NCBI RefSeq assembly: GCF_037038585.1
Contig: NC_092525.1
Span: forward strand, 19,302,867 to 19,366,866
Origin: Patagioenas fasciata
Lineage: Eukaryota > Chordata > Aves > Columbiformes > Columbidae
Reading direction: 5' to 3'
DNA: 64,000 bases
Shown: positions 54,743-64,000 of the stretch, piece after piece
Position numbering within the stretch: position 1 is the stretch's first letter
How the letters are laid out: every line of letters starts with the position of its first letter
Position numbers and translations under genes: made by a program
Notes under the pieces: model-generated
The model's input: only the letters and a program-made list of their open reading frames with translations
What the model was told of the DNA's origin: nothing
Database searches by the model: none

Positions 54743-57051
54743 ATGTAGAAACTACTGAGATTTGCCAGCAAAAAGTTTCAGAGTATTTTTTTATTTTCAC
54801 CTCCATTTTTGATTACTCCCAGTGTTAGTTGAGGGCTTGCCTAATGTAGCAGGACCAGACTGCCAGAAATCATCATGAGCATCCCGATCAATTTAAAGAT
54901 CCAGTCCCAGTGTTTAAACTGGAGTACGTGATTAGTCTCACAGCCTTTGGATTCAGATCAAGGTGTCAGACCTTTCAGGCAGTGTCTCTTTTTCAGTTTT
55001 CTTGCCTGGTCTGATATTCAATACAGTTTTGACACCTTCAGATCTCAAGCCAGCATGTAAAATTAAATGATGGTGAATGGAAGCACAGACACCTTAGGCA
55101 CAGCACGGACTGAGGTTAGAAGTCCTTTTATTTATCCTTCACAAGATAGTACCATCTGGAGGACCTATTACTTGTTTTTCCCAACTATCACAATAATTTC
55201 AAAACCAGGGGACATGAAAAGCTCTGGAAATAATAGATGGGCGTCAAAAGCAAGAATGAGCTGGTCCTTACAAAGCTTTGCTCTCCTGCCTTCTCCTCCT
55301 GGCTGGACAACTATCTACACAACGTCCTTCTGGCCCAGTGGACACGTCAGACCTCTGGCTCCTGGCTCAGAGGGCAGCACCAGGAATCCAGACAAAGTTT
55401 TTTGGATGAACTGGATTTCTCTCCAGCCCTTCTTTGGGGTGTCCGACAGCTACACCATCATTTTACAACAAATGTGAACGTTTCTGAGGGGAAGAGGGTT
55501 GAACAAGGGTTAACGTGGCGCATTCTCCTCTCACTAAAATGATGTCATTTCCCTCCCCCTCCCCGAAAGTATCTGTTGCTTGGTTGTTTATATACTGAAG
55601 TTAATTTAAAGTAGATATTATAGACCTGCATGGTTTAAAATTGAATGAATTCTCATGTCTGAAGGAATTTACACAAATTCAGTTTAAACTGAGTGTGCTT
55701 CAAGTGTTATTAAAAAGTATTGCTTTTTGCCCACAAACTACCCATTTGCCTCGTTTTCCACATTTTCTCCAGAAAAATAAAGACTAAGAAAACAGAAGTA
55801 CTGATACATTGTAGAAATGGTCCCAATGAGTTTATAATCCAGTGTAAGTTACACAGTGCTGATAAGTAAAGGAAGTTCAACCAGACAGTTTAATCCTCCA
55901 ATTTCCTGTCTTCTAATCAGCCACTGACTCTTCTGGCTTTAAATTAGAAACATTCATGGCGATATTCAGGACAGGTGAAGGAAAGAGTTGAAAACGGCAA
56001 ATACTTGTAAGCAAAAGAAGGCAACATATAGAAAATGAAGATATTATAAAGTATGTATTCCAATGCACTGAATACATGTTTTAAGTTATGCATGGAATTT
56101 AGCAACTCTGACAGAGAAGGAATGATTTTATTTAAAACATTTTTACAGTAGCTGTGCAGTGTATGAACATACAAGAGTCACTGTGTAAAACAAAGAGAAT
56201 CCATGCTGCAATGTTACACTCTGTTCACACTTTGTTATTTTTATAGAGGCAGAAGCAGGACAGTTGTTAATACATATAAGCTTTTTGATATACAGTAAAA
56301 GTATCAGTAGAAAGCACAAATCAGTAAAGCCACGTACGGTTCAACAGCATGTGGGGGATTACCACGATAATCTTAGAGGAAAGTATGTATATACATGTAT
56401 GTATAGATACGCTCAGTGATTTAAACAAGAAATACTACTTTTGAGTGTTTCATGCTACCAGACTTTTTTTAGCTCCAGTAGTAACAATTAGTTTCCCATA
56501 TGATGAAATTAAATATTTATTAGAAGCGCCATTATTTTTAGTCTCATTTGCAACGAGACTTATAGTGAGGACTCTATTAATTCTTAATTGATGGAAATGC
56601 TAGTAACTTTTTTTTTTTTACTGCATAAATAACCTGAGCAATTTCAGCTATTCCTCTGAAAAAATAAAGCAGAGAAGTGTGAAAGTGTTTACCAAGAGCT
56701 TCAGGGAAAACATGATGTTGAATTAAAAAACTTTAAAGTAACAAAATGACCATTTCAAGTCCAGTCCTACTATCTTCAATAAATTCTCTTTTGAGTTATG
56801 GCATCTAAAGAAATTAAAGGCATATACACCGAACTATGGATCGATAGCCGGATAATAAAACTAGAAAACGGTTATTTTGAAAAATGACTGGAAGATCTGC
56901 TTTAACTGTCACGTTCAATAACAGCAGTTTGCATGCACAGAGTCATTTGAAATGGCTTCTTATTTATTAATGAGGCTTTTTCTCTTCAGATATTTCGCAA
57001 AGGAGAACGGTTTGGGCTTTGAGACTGTTTGGATTGAGATAAGTCAAATTA

Positions 57052-57163
57052 TGGGTCCAAGTTGGTTCTCAGTCCCTCAGGTGAGTAAACCTGGAGTCGC
57101 TCCGCTTCTAATGCAGCGACTCCGGGCTGATGGCGGCATAAACCTGGAGCAGAATTTGACCCA
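57052..57163. mobile_element. Ancient palindromic MITE-like element (about 112 bases)
   Basis: The ends are inverted repeats: the left end reads TGGGTCCAAGTT and the complement of the right end reads TGGGTCAAATTC. The centre is a perfect 9-base inverted repeat, GGAGTCGCT at 57093-57101 and AGCGACTCC at 57115-57123, extended to 12 pairs if one G-T pair is allowed. The wording, including GTAAACCTGGAG and GGAGCAGAATTTGACCCA, fits an old amniote repeat usually seen as GGAGTAACTCC, AATGGAGTTACTCC and GAGCAGAATTTGGCCC. The middle of the two arms has diverged. A consensus plus-strand splice donor (CAG GTGAGT, 57078-57086) lies inside. Confidence 0.6.
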
Positions 57164-57549
57164 GGGTCTTTAGTTTTGTATCGCTATTGAGAATTTTCCT
57201 CCAGTTTTCAATAACCCCATGCAAAGGAATTTTGCAGATGATCCCTTATTAAACATATATAATATTCACATCATATTGGCTTGCTAGAGCAAATAATTAA
57301 AAAAAATAATCAGCTTGAAAGAAATGTTTATAAAAGTAGCACAGCTGCACATATTTGTTGCAAATGCAAGACAGAGCACCAAAACTTTTCTGTGACTAAC
57401 CCTTTAGTGTCTCTAAGGCAGCATCGAATTCATATTAAAAATGCCAATGATTACAAGAGAGTAATAATTTTCCAACAAACTAATTAATCTCATATCTTCA
57501 GTCTGCTATACTGGTTAAAGTATTTGCGATTACACATATATTAAAAGAC

Positions 57550-57566
57550 ATATATATATATATATA
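57550..57566. repeat. (TA)n microsatellite
   Basis: Eight TA units. Confidence 0.9.
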
Positions 57567-58110
57567 ATTCATTCTTACACAGATTTACAGCATTTTGGGG
57601 AGAATTTTCTGCTAAAATGTCACTTTGCAGCATAGCCAAAATAGTAACTGTTTCTGCAGTTACTTGATTAAACCATAAGAAGAAATAGATTAGGTGTCAA
57701 AAGATTGTCTTAAAACTGTTGTGACAAAAGCAATTACTACTAAAATGTATAAATGCTGTGGGTTCTATTGAACTAGTTTGAAACGTAACTGACTCCAAGA
57801 AAGAAAAATAATGTTTTTCTTTTACTTTGACCTCTTGCTATTTTGGCAAGTAAGATAAAATATATTAGCCATTCCATCAGATGGCTGGAGAGAAAAACTA
57901 GCTGCTATGAGAAAAAATGAATTAAAGGGGCATTAATAAAGATTATCTATGAAAGAAAATAAGGTCAAAATTAAAACTCCGCATTTTAAAGCCACCTTTC
58001 AAAAATGCAAGCTGCTTTGCCCAATGCTAAAATCCATTCATTTTACTAATCATGCAATCACCCAATCTCCATTATCTCCAGTTAGCTCTAAACATGCTCT
58101 AGACTGGAGT

Positions 58111-58166
58111 GAAAGAGGGAGAGTGTGAGGCTGAGAGACACTGAGAGAGAAAGAAAGAGAGCGAGA
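58111..58166 (+). repeat. Purine-rich (GA)n tract
   Basis: A 56-base, almost all-purine run of GAGA and GAAAGA units. A TTTATAAAG lies 17 bases downstream on the plus strand (58183-58191). The pairing of a GA tract and a TATA-like box is noted, but no transcript is evident. Confidence 0.7.
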
Positions 58167-60089
58167 TTACTACACCCAGCCTTTTATAAAGCCGTTTCTT
58201 TCATTATAACAGGTCTTTTCATCAAAATGACACAGAACCTTTAAATTTGGGCATAATACTCCCGTACAGTACAGAGCCATAGCTTAAAACGGATTCAGAA
58301 CCTGCTCCAGAAAGAAAACAAACTCCCTCGTTTGACACACAAATTGTTTACGATTCATTAAAAAGCAAAATTGCGGATCCCAGTGCTGGCAGCTGAGCCC
58401 ATATGGGTGCAAGGGGTATTCACTCCTCTCTTTGTATGCTGGCACTACCAAGTTTCGCACTCCACAGCTGAGATTGTGTGCGGCCACACCAGGCGTGAGG
58501 TAATTTTAAAAGCTTTATTTGTTCTTTAAAAACATTTAAATCTGCTCTCTAGCTTACTTCGGATTAAAAGAATGTGGCAAATGCGATGGGGTTTGGGGGT
58601 AAAAAAAAAAAATTTAAAAAATAGATAACTACTTTTTGTTGTATGTTTTAGATTCACTGACTGTATGAAAACCTGCTTATTACTCCATCAATAATTGAAA
58701 CTTTGTACGGAAATTATTTGCAATTAACACATCTATTGTAAAGATCTTGAATTATTCATTTCAGTTAAAAATAACATCTCTTTCATCTAGCACAACTTGA
58801 CCAAAAAAAAAAAAAGGCTATTTCAGTTATTTTTTTTTGTTCTCTTAGAAAATAAATGATGTGACGTTCAAGTTTAAGGAGAACTTTCTGCAATGTTTAA
58901 TCTAAACAACAGTATGTGTGGTTATAAAACTGTTTATTCTTAGGCAAGTGCATTACTAAATGTTTCCAGCATTTTACATATTATATTCACAGTACTAAAA
59001 CATCTGTGAAATAAATGTGACTGAAATGAAACTTCCTCGGACATTTTCTATAGGCTGATAATAACTGCCTAATAACATTTGAGGATACTTATTAAATAAT
59101 AAACACGGACATACCTCATCATAAAAGTAGCCAATAGACAATAAAAGACGAGTGGCAATAAAATATACAAATGGCTCAGAATAAGACAAAAATCACAGCA
59201 TGATATAAATTGGGTGGTTAAAACAGGCACTTGCAAACTTTGCTTTGAAAATGATAACTAAGAATCAATAGAATTATTTACCAGGGTTTAACAAGCAGAA
59301 AAAAAAAAAAAGAAAAAGAAGTCACATGAATAGTCAACAGTTTATGTGCATGCAAATACCCCTTCCCCCTCCAACTTCCCCTGGCAGAAAGTCTAATTGG
59401 AAAATCAGTACTATAAGTAAAGTGGTTACCCTGCCCCATCTATTAACCGAAAGTTGCATGTTACATTGCACTGGCAACCACTGGCAAACCTCAAATAGAC
59501 GGTTAAAAAAAAAATAATTAAAGAGTTTAGAGAAAACAAAACGGCAAAACCCAAGCCCAAAACACCTTTAAATACAAGCCACATGATATTCACAATGGCC
59601 ACCACCAAGCTGCAGAATAAAAACCTTCCGGATCTCACTTTTAAAAGTCTTTCAAGTCCTCTGAGGTCTTAAAGTTTCCAAATGATACCAAAATTGGTCC
59701 AGGGCGGCAAGGGGGAGGGAAAGCCCCCCGACTTGTTTCAGCGTATCATACAATGCAAGTGATCATGCCTTGTTTTGTAATTCTACTCGCCAGTCCTTTT
59801 TTAACTGATATCTATGTGAAACGAGCTGAGGTTCACGGTCCAGTTAGGAGCGGATAATACATTCATTGTCCTGGCAGCAAACTTTTCCTCTCCCTGGAAG
59901 AATTCACGCTTGCCACAAGAATAATAATTACAGAAATCTAAAAATGCGCTGCTAACGAATTAATCCCTAACGGACAACACGCTAACGAGGGCAGTAATGA
60001 TTTGAGGACTCTCTTCCTCACAACGGGACTTGCATCTTCTGCCACAATGGGCTATTGTGCATCCTCCTAACTCACTATACCTCTTATAG

Positions 60090-60490
60090 ATTCGAGATGT
60101 CAAAGGTTGTCTGGCCCGGCTGACCATGACATGCTAGTTAACTCGTTCTACGGAGCACGTTTGGGACTTTATTGAAACTTTAATTGCGCCCAAAAGCAGC
60201 GAGAGCCAGACCATGGGGGATCTGTAACACATGGCTCCAGGTCAGCGCAGCCCGGTAACCTGTTCTAACGTAAACACGCCGAGGGAAAAGTTAGATGGGG
60301 GGTCACCTCGCAAAACACGGTCCCCTCACACGTGACGGTTTTACACCACGACACGACTGCCGCACCGTCCCAGGCTCTCACAGTAAGCGACTCGCTTTGT
60401 AACAGACTGAACTTTCCACCTCCCCTCCTTACAAAATATCACAGGGTAAAAAATGCACATGCACGCGGACGCTTGAAAGCAGCAGATAAA
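60090..60490. promoter_or_regulatory. CpG-rich patch just downstream of the first exon
   Basis: By eye I count about 24 CpG in some 380 bases at roughly 50 percent GC, close to the number expected by chance and far above the depleted level of the surrounding intron. It includes TAACGTAAACACGCCGAG, CACACGTGACGG and a run of CGs around 60350-60370. Such patches usually mark promoters or unmethylated enhancers. Lying about 330 bases inside the intron, it could be the downstream part of the NFIA promoter or the start of an antisense transcript. Confidence 0.45.
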
Positions 60491-60810
60491 GTAAAACAAA
60501 CTGAGCGTTAGGCAGCCGACTGAGACAAGTTACTCTGCACAAGGCTTTCTCAAACTACTTCTTTGCATACTTTTTTTTTTTCCCCCTTAAGGAGAATTGA
60601 AAAAGCTTCCCTCTGGAAACTGTAGTGCACATTAACGGTCTCCTGTTACACAGGGGAAAGCACACAAGTGGGACAAGTGTGAGGCTGCTCTACTGTAGAG
60701 TGTGAAAAAATCAAATGTTAATTTGATAAATGTGAGGTCTGGGACATTTTGTCAAAGAGGGAGGGAAAGTAGAAAAGGGAGAGAAAAAAAAAAAAGCAGC
60801 CTTGCTGCCA

Positions 60811-60816
60811 ACTCAC
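60811..60816 (-). other. NFIA: 5' splice site of the alternative NFIA exon
   Basis: On the minus strand the coding frame ends TGG TGG ATG and is followed at once by GTGAGT, a near-perfect U1-complementary donor. The cut falls between codons, as needed to join the phase-0 exon encoding DEFHPF. Reading on past the donor gives a low-complexity run of Cys, Phe and Leu, typical of intron. Confidence 0.85.
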
Positions 60817-60912
60817 CATCCACCAAGTTCTGGCCGAGATGTCGTAGCAGAGCTGCCATTTGATGGAGCCGTCGGAGGTTTTCCCTGCCATTATGCTGTC
60901 AGCAAGCTTCAT
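60817..60912 (-). CDS. NFIA: Alternative first coding exon of Nuclear Factor I A (partial CDS, 32 residues)
   Basis: NFI proteins are nuclear, dimeric, site-specific DNA-binding regulators that recognise TTGGC(N5)GCCAA; NFIA acts in glial, neural and other development. This exon supplies only the variable amino terminus. It reads from ATG (60912-60910), begins MKLADSIMAGK, passes through SDGSIKWQLCYDIS and ends ARTWWM, where the frame meets a GTGAGT donor in phase 0. That fits joining to the shared exon starting DEFHPF. An in-frame TAG lies three codons upstream (60919-60921), so this ATG is the first possible start in its frame. The 32 residues match, from memory, the longer NFIA amino terminus of mammals with Ile7 and Thr12 in place of Val and Ala. 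The DNA-binding domain exon is not in the window. It could instead belong to another NFI paralogue such as NFIB, which I consider less likely. That it is a real coding exon I hold at about 0.85; the paralogue assignment is weaker. Confidence 0.8.
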
Positions 60913-60918
60913 CTGATG

Positions 60919-60981
60919 CTAACTCACGGGAGATAAGACACCTAATTGAGAAAACATTTGCACTGGCATGTTGGGCAACAT
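60919..60981 (-). other. Upstream open reading frame 2 (20 codons), stop two codons before the main start
   Basis: A second upstream ATG (60981-60979) opens a 20-codon frame, MLPNMPVQMFSQLGVLSPVS, in the same frame as the NFIA start. It stops at TAG 60921-60919, leaving only CAT CAG before the main ATG. Such close spacing could favour reinitiation or repress translation, provided this DNA is in the mature leader. Confidence 0.35.
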
Positions 60982-61010
60982 GTAGCCCGGTCCATACCAT
61001 ATGGAATCAT
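60942..61010 (-). other. Upstream open reading frame 1 (22 codons, Cys-rich)
   Basis: If the 5' leader of the NFIA alternative transcript extends this far, it contains an ATG at 61010-61008 that opens a 22-codon frame ending TAG at 60944-60942, 29 bases before the main ATG. The product would hold five cysteines in nine residues (CCPTCQCKC). It is in a different frame from the main start. Transcription of this segment is not shown by the sequence, and the Cys clustering may be chance. Confidence 0.35.
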
Positions 61011-61014
61011 GGGT

Positions 61015-61038
61015 AAAAAAAAAAAAAAAAAAAAAAAA
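61015..61038. repeat. Poly(A) tract, T24 on the NFIA coding strand
   Basis: Twenty-four consecutive A bases, 103 bases upstream of the NFIA start codon, where the coding strand reads T. Confidence 0.95.
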
Positions 61039-61120
61039 TCTCCTTGACAATGAACCAATCTCTCACAGAGCCAGTGGCAAGGTGAAGTGGAGATGAAAAG
61101 TCATCTGCTCTCAGCACTGT

Positions 61121-61190
61121 CTTCTCCTCTCTCTCTCTCCCTCTCTCTTCCCTTCTCCCTCTCTCTCCTTTTTTTTTTTTTTTTTTTTTT
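61121..61190. repeat. (CT)n tract followed by poly(T)
   Basis: A pyrimidine run (61121-61168) followed by 22 T (61169-61190). On the NFIA coding strand this is A22 followed by a GA-rich purine tract. Confidence 0.95.
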
Positions 61191-64000
61191 AAATAAGAAC
61201 CCACTGCTCAACATCAAAGAGAGGCGGTCAAAATTAGGGCTTCATCACTCACATGATTTTGGTCTGCAAGGTTTTGCTTTCCTTTCCTCTTTTTTAAGAA
61301 GAATAAAGAGATTTAATAGGACAAAGGCAGGTAGTGGACTGCGGAGGGAGATCGCCACAGGCTATTAGCCTAAAATTTCTGCTTGACAGATGGAACTGCT
61401 TAGAGACTATCATGCAATGTTTTGGGTGTGTTTTTTTTTTTTTCTCTAAAAAGACTTTCAGTCTGATTCAGTATCTGTTTATCACAGCTACTTTTCTCAT
61501 GTACGTGACCGGGGGGGCAAGAAAGGACTGAGCAAAAAAAGAAAAAGATTGCGTCTTTCTTTTTAATTTCTTTCATAATTGTGCTTATAATCAGTTAAGC
61601 AGTGAAAGGCAAAATAAAATTGTGAACTGCTCAAGTCTATGCCTCCATTCAGTGGCAGAAGCTTTCTAAAGGAATCAAATGCTTTTTAAAAAAAAAACAT
61701 TAAAGTTTTGGCTCTTTGCTCCTTCTTGATTTTAGATACCAGATCTTATTGTTTAAATGAATGACTTTTCGTAGGCCCATTCAAATGGCTGAAGTGCTCC
61801 CTAAGAACTGAACAATTCCCTTCTTATCCTTTTTTTTTCTTTAAATACAGTTTTGCTACTGTATTTTTTAAAACTTATTTTTAATGTTACGCTTCCTAAT
61901 ACCATCAGGGGACAACTACCTAAGCCTCACAGGGGTTTGTTTCTCCCTCTTGCAAAACTTCTCTGCAACATTCAAAATTCACACAAGGAACTGACAGATA
62001 ACTTGGAAAAAGGCAACTCCAAAACAAAGAGTTTTGAAAAGTTACGAAACCTTGGTATTGTCCAATACTAAAATCCTTTCCTGGAAAACAAGTTAAAAGA
62101 TAATCGTACATTTCCCCATCTCTGTTTCTGACTTCTAGGGCACTGAAAAAACAATGAAAGTACTACTTTTTTGACAGCTGACTATCAAACAGGCAGTGAC
62201 TGTTTTCCATTTAACTGTCCCATTGGATCACAGGGATGGCGGTTGCTCGGCTGTGACCAGCGCCACCGAATCCCAGGCACTCCAGTCCCTGCAGAGCTGC
62301 CTTTCCTTGGGTGCTTGAAAAAATCTCCTTCTGAACTGGCAAACGGGCCCTCGCCAGGAATGTTTCAGAGGTCTGCAGAGCTAAGGCTGAGATAACTCGC
62401 TTCCTCAGAAGCAGCTACGCTCCGCAAATCTTTTGGCGATGTGGACACAAGTGGAAAATGTATTAAAAATATCCGCTCTGTTTTCAACAGTGTTCATTTT
62501 TGTTTGTATCAGCAAAGGGAGCTCACGGGCGCAGAATTCTTTGATTATTTTGTGTTCTATCGTTTAACTATTTGGCTACAGCAAAATTCCAATTCCGGGC
62601 TGCGTACTTTACAAAACTGTCATTCACTACAGGACAGAACTTTCATTGCGCTTCAATAATACCTTCAGATTTCTGTGATGTGTGAGATGACAAGCAAATT
62701 ATTTAGCTTGAACACAGGTTGCTAATGTAACTTACAGGGGTTCACCTTTTTTTTTTTTTTCCCCCAGCCTTAACAATCTGCTTGGACTGCACAGAAAATA
62801 CGTCAGTGCACAAACTGTGCAACTACTCAGCACCCCAGTTTGCTGTTTTGCTCCAGATAGTAGGTACGATCTCAGTGCTGTTTATGGAAAGGGTCTGACT
62901 AGCATGGGAAGTGTTAAGTTTTAGTCTGAGTCCAGAAAGAAATAAAAAAAAAAAAAAAAGACACTGTGCCAGGAACTGTCCTTAGACTGGCTGGCCCAAG
63001 CATTTATTGTCTTCTGTTACCACAGGTTTATTAACACTACCTGTCCTTGCTGTGCCTTGCTGCTCATTGAAAAAAACCTCGCTCCACATAATCACAGAAA
63101 ATATACAGTAAAATCCTTAAGTTACAATCAGCCTTTGAATCGGTGTCAGATTCAATTTTATGCTGCTCTCTTTGCTTCAGCCTCTCAAACCACACAACCT
63201 ACCCACCCTGCTTATCATTTATTTAGTATTTCATACCCAATAGTGCCGCATGTCATTCCAGACAAGTTCTGATAAATCTTCATTCGGTCTGTACGGGTTT
63301 CCATCACCTGACACAGTTATAGACCTACTGACAAACTTTCCCTTGTCGCCGTATTAATAACTACATCAAAAATACTTGAGTCTTCCTATACTTTACTTCC
63401 CAATATTATTTATAAAGACATTGAATAAATTATTTTTGGAAGAGCATGCACTTTTCAGCTTATGAATGACGGAAGCATGAAACCATTTCCTTCCTGACAG
63501 CGTAGCAGTTATGTGCAAAGAAATGAGGAGTGCTGCTGGTTAACAGCGTTTTAAATTCAGAACAATTAGGTGCAGTTAACTTTGCCATTGTTCTTTCTGA
63601 TGCTGGGAATGGTGGGGTTCTTACCCGTAGAGCAATTATTCCTTTCATAAGCGGCTGTTGTTAATAGCATTAAAACAAGATTAAATACAACACGTTAAAT
63701 ATTGCAATTATTGTGGAAAATAAAATTATTTGGTGAGCATAATGGGGAGCAAATCAAGCATTTAACATGATCCAGGAAATGCTACTCCAAACAATTGCAT
63801 TTGTTTTATGCAATTTTTCCCCTTTGATTGCTGACAGATGCCGTTTTGGAAACAAACATCTAAGTAGTTTTCCTTCAATCAGGAAAAAAACCACACACCA
63901 GAAAATGGCTACATGTTTTGAATTTAACTCTTGTCAATCAGCATTCTGCACAACACGCCCTGTGAATAGTACTGGGACAAAACGATGCCTTCCAAAGACT
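61191..64000. other. Upstream flank, no gene recognised
   Basis: AT-rich single-copy DNA 5' of the NFIA exon. It contains homopolymer tracts at 61429-61443 (T), 61687-61697 (A), 62747-62760 (T) and 62944-62959 (A). Open frames are all shorter than 100 codons and have no recognisable family features. Upstream noncoding exons or promoter elements of NFIA could lie here but nothing in the sequence identifies them. Confidence 0.5.
62944..62959. repeat. Poly(A) tract
   Basis: Sixteen consecutive A bases in the upstream flank. Confidence 0.9.

Larger units (their letters stand above)
48161..57051. other. Intronic block: AT-rich, microsatellite-bearing, no gene recognised
   Basis: Several dinucleotide and homopolymer tracts, little else. 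Open frames stay under about 140 codons and lack recognisable features. Confidence 0.5.
57164..60089. other. Intronic block: AT-rich, no gene recognised
   Basis: Long AT-rich stretch with A tracts at 58601, 58803 and 59299, the TA microsatellite and the GA tract. Much of it is of the even, repeat-poor texture seen in conserved noncoding DNA near developmental genes, but I cannot test conservation. Confidence 0.45.
1..60810 (-). other. NFIA: Long first intron of NFIA (3' end lies outside the window)
   Basis: Inferred from the minus-strand exon at 60817-60912 and from the absence of the roughly 530-base shared DNA-binding-domain exon, which would stand out as a long minus-strand frame rich in Lys and Arg. 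I also looked for the short MYSPLCLTQ-type first exon on the minus strand and did not find it. NFI genes of vertebrates are known for very large 5' introns rich in conserved regulatory DNA. No other coding exon was recognised in this span. An unrelated or antisense noncoding transcript inside it cannot be excluded. Confidence 0.65.
60913..61260 (-). promoter_or_regulatory. NFIA: Presumed 5' leader and proximal promoter of the alternative NFIA transcript
   Basis: This is the DNA immediately 5' of the exon on the coding strand. It holds two upstream open frames, a 24-base T tract (A on the plus strand, 61015-61038), an ATTGG (inverted CCAAT) near 61053-61057, a purine-rich GA tract and a 22-base A tract (61121-61190 on the plus strand as CT then T). 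I see no convincing TATA box. The transcription start cannot be placed from sequence, and an upstream noncoding exon spliced close to the ATG is possible. Confidence 0.4.

Noticed and set aside
60718..60816. Continuation of the NFIA frame past the exon
   Set aside because: The frame runs on into a Phe- and Leu-rich low-complexity sequence after a strong GTGAGT donor, so it is intron read-through.

Overview
The window looks like bird nuclear DNA. It carries the 3' end of a CR1 LINE of the avian type at about 6.6-7.0 kb and a second CR1 tail at about 36.7 kb. Interspersed repeats are otherwise sparse, CpG is depleted outside a few patches, and several relics of old amniote repeats are visible. 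There is no bacterial-style gene organisation, no recognisable virus or retrovirus, no CRISPR array, and no rRNA or tRNA gene that I can see. The species cannot be fixed from the sequence. || Only one coding segment convinces me: a 96-base minus-strand exon at 60817-60912. It encodes 32 residues, starts MKLADSIMAGK and ends in KWQLCYDISARTWWM, and is followed by a consensus splice donor. I recognise this as an alternative amino-terminal exon of a Nuclear Factor I transcription factor, most likely NFIA. It replaces the short MYSPLCLTQ-type start ahead of the shared DNA-binding domain, which begins DEFHPF. That shared exon would show as a long open frame and is absent, so nearly everything to the left (1-60810) is read as the 5' part of a very long first intron, and 60913-64000 as 5' leader, promoter and upstream flank. 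|| Layout: 1-6.6 kb, intron with a four-copy 19-bp minisatellite near 5.1 kb. 6.6-7.0 kb, CR1. 7-24 kb, intron with CpG-enriched, conserved-looking stretches near 17.1-17.6 and 18.1-18.7 kb and a faint old CR1 tail at 21.4 kb. 24.3 kb, old CR1 tail. 24-47 kb, intron with one more CR1 tail, two old repeat relics, a short perfect hairpin and an exact 23-bp direct repeat at 41.9 and 43.06 kb. 47.8-48.2 kb, a cluster of transcription-factor-like motifs including a near-palindromic NFI site. 48-60 kb, AT-rich intron with microsatellites and an old palindromic MITE-like element at 57.05-57.16 kb. 60.1-60.5 kb, CpG-rich patch just inside the intron. 60.8-61.2 kb, exon, two overlapping upstream open frames, and long A and T tracts. 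61.2-64 kb, upstream flank without a recognisable gene. || The biology is a developmental regulator with a distal alternative promoter and a huge regulatory intron. I found no convincing new protein system. The points most worth checking are the exon with its two upstream frames, the CpG patch beside it, the MITE relic, the possible NFI autoregulatory element, and the 23-bp duplicate.
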